From the NCBI GenBank assembly GCA_024697885.1, contig JAILSA010000250.1, positions 1 to 6,650 on the forward strand: a DNA stretch of 6,650 bases, in the 5' to 3' direction. Each line of letters begins with the position of its first letter. Within the stretch, counting starts at the first letter, position 1. The notes below the pieces were generated by a model. The model saw only the letters and a program-made list of their open reading frames with translations. It was not told the DNA's origin and made no database searches. The translations under genes and the position numbers were made by a program. Shown here piece after piece: positions 5,392-6,650 of this stretch. The DNA comes from Eubacterium sp. (GTDB lineage: Bacteria; Bacillota; Clostridia; Lachnospirales; Lachnospiraceae).

Positions 5392-6485
5392 GATTTTTTT
5401 TGCCCCTGGCTCAGAAGTTTTTGCAATGTGAGTTCCACACCTAAATTGTCCTCTATCTCTTTTATGTCCATAAGCTGTTTTTCAGACGGCTTTCCGCCCT
5501 TTTTCACCGCCCGAATCATGAGATTTTTGGGCGTATGGGCCATGTCTATAAATTCTAAAATCTGAACCTGGTAACCCTTGGTCTCTAGGAGGTTGGCTCT
5601 AAGGCCGTCGGTAATCAGGGCAGCCATGCGCTCTTTTAGGATTCCATACTTATTGATGATTTGCAAAAAATCCCGGTCCATCTCCCGATTGAGTTCGTGC
5701 TGACAGCAGGGAACCGATAGGATTACCTTAGCACCCCAGGTCACGGCCTTATTCAGGGCAAAATCTGTGGCCACATCACAGGCGTGGAGAGTCATGACCA
5801 AATCAACCTGATCCACTCCCTCAAAGTCGCTAATGTCCCCGTGAAGGAAGGTCAGATTATCATAGGAAAACTTTTTGGCCAGACGGTTGCAGTGGTCAAT
5901 CACATCCCTCTTTAAGTCCAAACCTATGATTTTTATGTCCAGCCCCAGGATATTTTTCAGGTAGTGGTAGACTGCAAAGGTCAGATAGGATTTTCCACAG
6001 CCAAAATCTATTATGGTGATTTGCCTGTCTCTGGGAAGTTCTCCCTCTATGTCCCTGATAAATTCCAAGAAGCGGTTGATTTGCTTAAACTTCTTAATTT
6101 TTTTGTCCACCAACTTGCCCTCTGGCGTCTGAACTCCAAGCTCCACCAAAAATGGCAGGGGCTCATGGTCTGGCAGGATGTATTTTTTCTTGCGGTTGTG
6201 GAATAATGAGAGTTCTTTGACTGCCTGATTATTCTGTCTCTTTATGGTGGCCTTTCCCTTTTTATTTACCAGGACAGAGATTTCTAGGCCCTGGGCCCAA
6301 AGGTTTAATTGCTTAAAGTCTGCCATGGCATCTAGGGCAAAAATCACCAGTTCTTCCCCACCTAAATTCTTGTGAAAAGCCTGGTTGTTGGCATAGGTAG
6401 TGGCCTGATAGATCAAGGCATTTTTCACTTGGACTGGTCTTATTTCAATCTTTGACTTACCACTCTTTCTGGGATTGGAAATCAC
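5388..6485 (-). CDS. Class I SAM-dependent methyltransferase (Methyltransf_32-like), probably N-terminally truncated
   Basis: This is a Rossmann-fold methyltransferase of unknown substrate, resembling the family I know as PF13679 that includes METTL25 and GSTCD relatives; the substrate may be RNA or protein. In the 365-residue reading, SAM motif I is IDFGCGKSYLTF (159-170), GLDLKRDV (188-195) is the acidic second strand, HGDI is at 215-218, then LHACDVATDFAL (233-244), the SVPCCQHEL box (257-265) and HTPKNLMIRA (317-326). The first available start is a GTG at 6485 with only a weak, distant GAGGG site. Residues just upstream in the same frame (ESLEEGIIKIV) still look like family sequence, but a TAA at 6516-6518 closes the frame. 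I therefore infer loss of roughly 15-25 N-terminal residues at a junction with tag. The catalytic core is intact, so activity may remain. Confidence 0.85.
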   Translation of the reverse strand: MISNPRKSGKSKIEIRPVQVKNALIYQATTYANNQAFHKNLGGEELVIFALDAMADFKQLNLWAQGLEISVLVNKKGKATIKRQNNQAVKELSLFHNRKKKYILPDHEPLPFLVELGVQTPEGKLVDKKIKKFKQINRFLEFIRDIEGELPRDRQITIIDFGCGKSYLTFAVYHYLKNILGLDIKIIGLDLKRDVIDHCNRLAKKFSYDNLTFLHGDISDFEGVDQVDLVMTLHACDVATDFALNKAVTWGAKVILSVPCCQHELNREMDRDFLQIINKYGILKERMAALITDGLRANLLETKGYQVQILEFIDMAHTPKNLMIRAVKKGGKPSEKQLMDIKEIEDNLGVELTLQKLLSQGQKKS

Positions 6486-6505
6486 TATTTTTATAATGCC
6501 CTCTT

Positions 6506-6650
6506 CTAAACTTTCTTATAGAGAATTGTCTTATTTCCTGAATACGCCCAAATATAATCGCAGAAACTACCGAAATCTTCTCTGACTTTCTGAAAACATC
6601 TGGCATTATTTATGACGGCAGCTATCTTCCTTGGAGACCTTATCATATCT
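6506..6650 (-). pseudogene. tag: 3' fragment of DNA-3-methyladenine glycosylase I, prematurely ended
   Basis: Reading from the window edge to the TAG at 6506-6508 gives 47 residues. They include MIRSPRKIAAVINNARCF, a FQKVREDFGSF stretch and CDYIWAYSGNKTILYK, which is characteristic Tag sequence (the family's IRNRRKI...NAR...FGSF.YIW region). Tag removes 3-methyladenine from alkylated DNA in base excision repair. In intact relatives this segment is followed by roughly 50 more residues, containing the DLKKRGF-type helix and the last two zinc ligands (His175 and Cys179 in E. coli). Here the frame ends two residues after LYK. The break coincides with the missing start of the next gene, so a deletion is the simplest reading. 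The 5' part lies outside the window, and whether any protein is made cannot be told. Confidence 0.8.

Noticed and set aside
5394..5401. Run of eight A near the end of the methyltransferase gene as a programmed frameshift site
   Set aside because: It lies four codons from the stop, there is no downstream stimulatory structure and no sensible product in another frame; it is more likely a simple lysine run beside the promoter.

Overview
This window is a chromosomal segment of a low-to-moderate GC Gram-positive bacterium, most likely class Clostridia and probably family Lachnospiraceae. The evidence is the ylxM-ffh-rpsP-KH-rimM-trmD gene order, strong GGAGG ribosome binding sites, sigma-A type promoters, and a HisI protein carrying an N-terminal degenerate TIM-barrel-like domain (a layout I recall from Lachnospiraceae). 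The family-level assignment is inference. Every gene reads on the minus strand, so transcription runs from high to low coordinates.

Right end (6650 down to 5388). The window opens inside a DNA-3-methyladenine glycosylase I (tag) reading frame. That frame stops at 6506, well before the family's usual C-terminus. A class I SAM-dependent methyltransferase follows at once, and its own conserved N-terminus appears to be missing. The two damaged ends meet near 6509-6520, which looks like a deletion junction.

Centre (5391 down to 1673). A strong promoter, whose -35 box overlaps the methyltransferase stop codon, drives a translation and protein-targeting cluster. It holds ylxM (helix-turn-helix partner of the SRP operon), ffh (SRP GTPase), rpsP (ribosomal protein S16), khpA (small KH RNA-binding protein), rimM (30S maturation factor) and trmD (tRNA m1G37 methyltransferase). 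Three inverted repeats sit in the gaps: at the 5' end of the ylxM message, between ffh and rpsP, and between khpA and rimM. The last is a perfect 10-bp stem with a UUCG loop. The rplS gene often found after trmD is absent here.

Left end (1663 down to 1). A second near-consensus promoter lies just after trmD, with no terminator in between, and drives hisB (imidazoleglycerol-phosphate dehydratase) and a hisI/hisIE gene that leaves the window. The latter has about 215 residues of HisF/HisA-like but apparently non-catalytic sequence fused in front of the phosphoribosyl-AMP cyclohydrolase domain.

I see no tRNA, rRNA, CRISPR array, insertion sequence or plus-strand gene. The most noteworthy points are the tag/methyltransferase junction, the pseudo-TIM-barrel fused to HisI, and the intergenic RNA hairpins. 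I do not see a clearly new multi-gene system.
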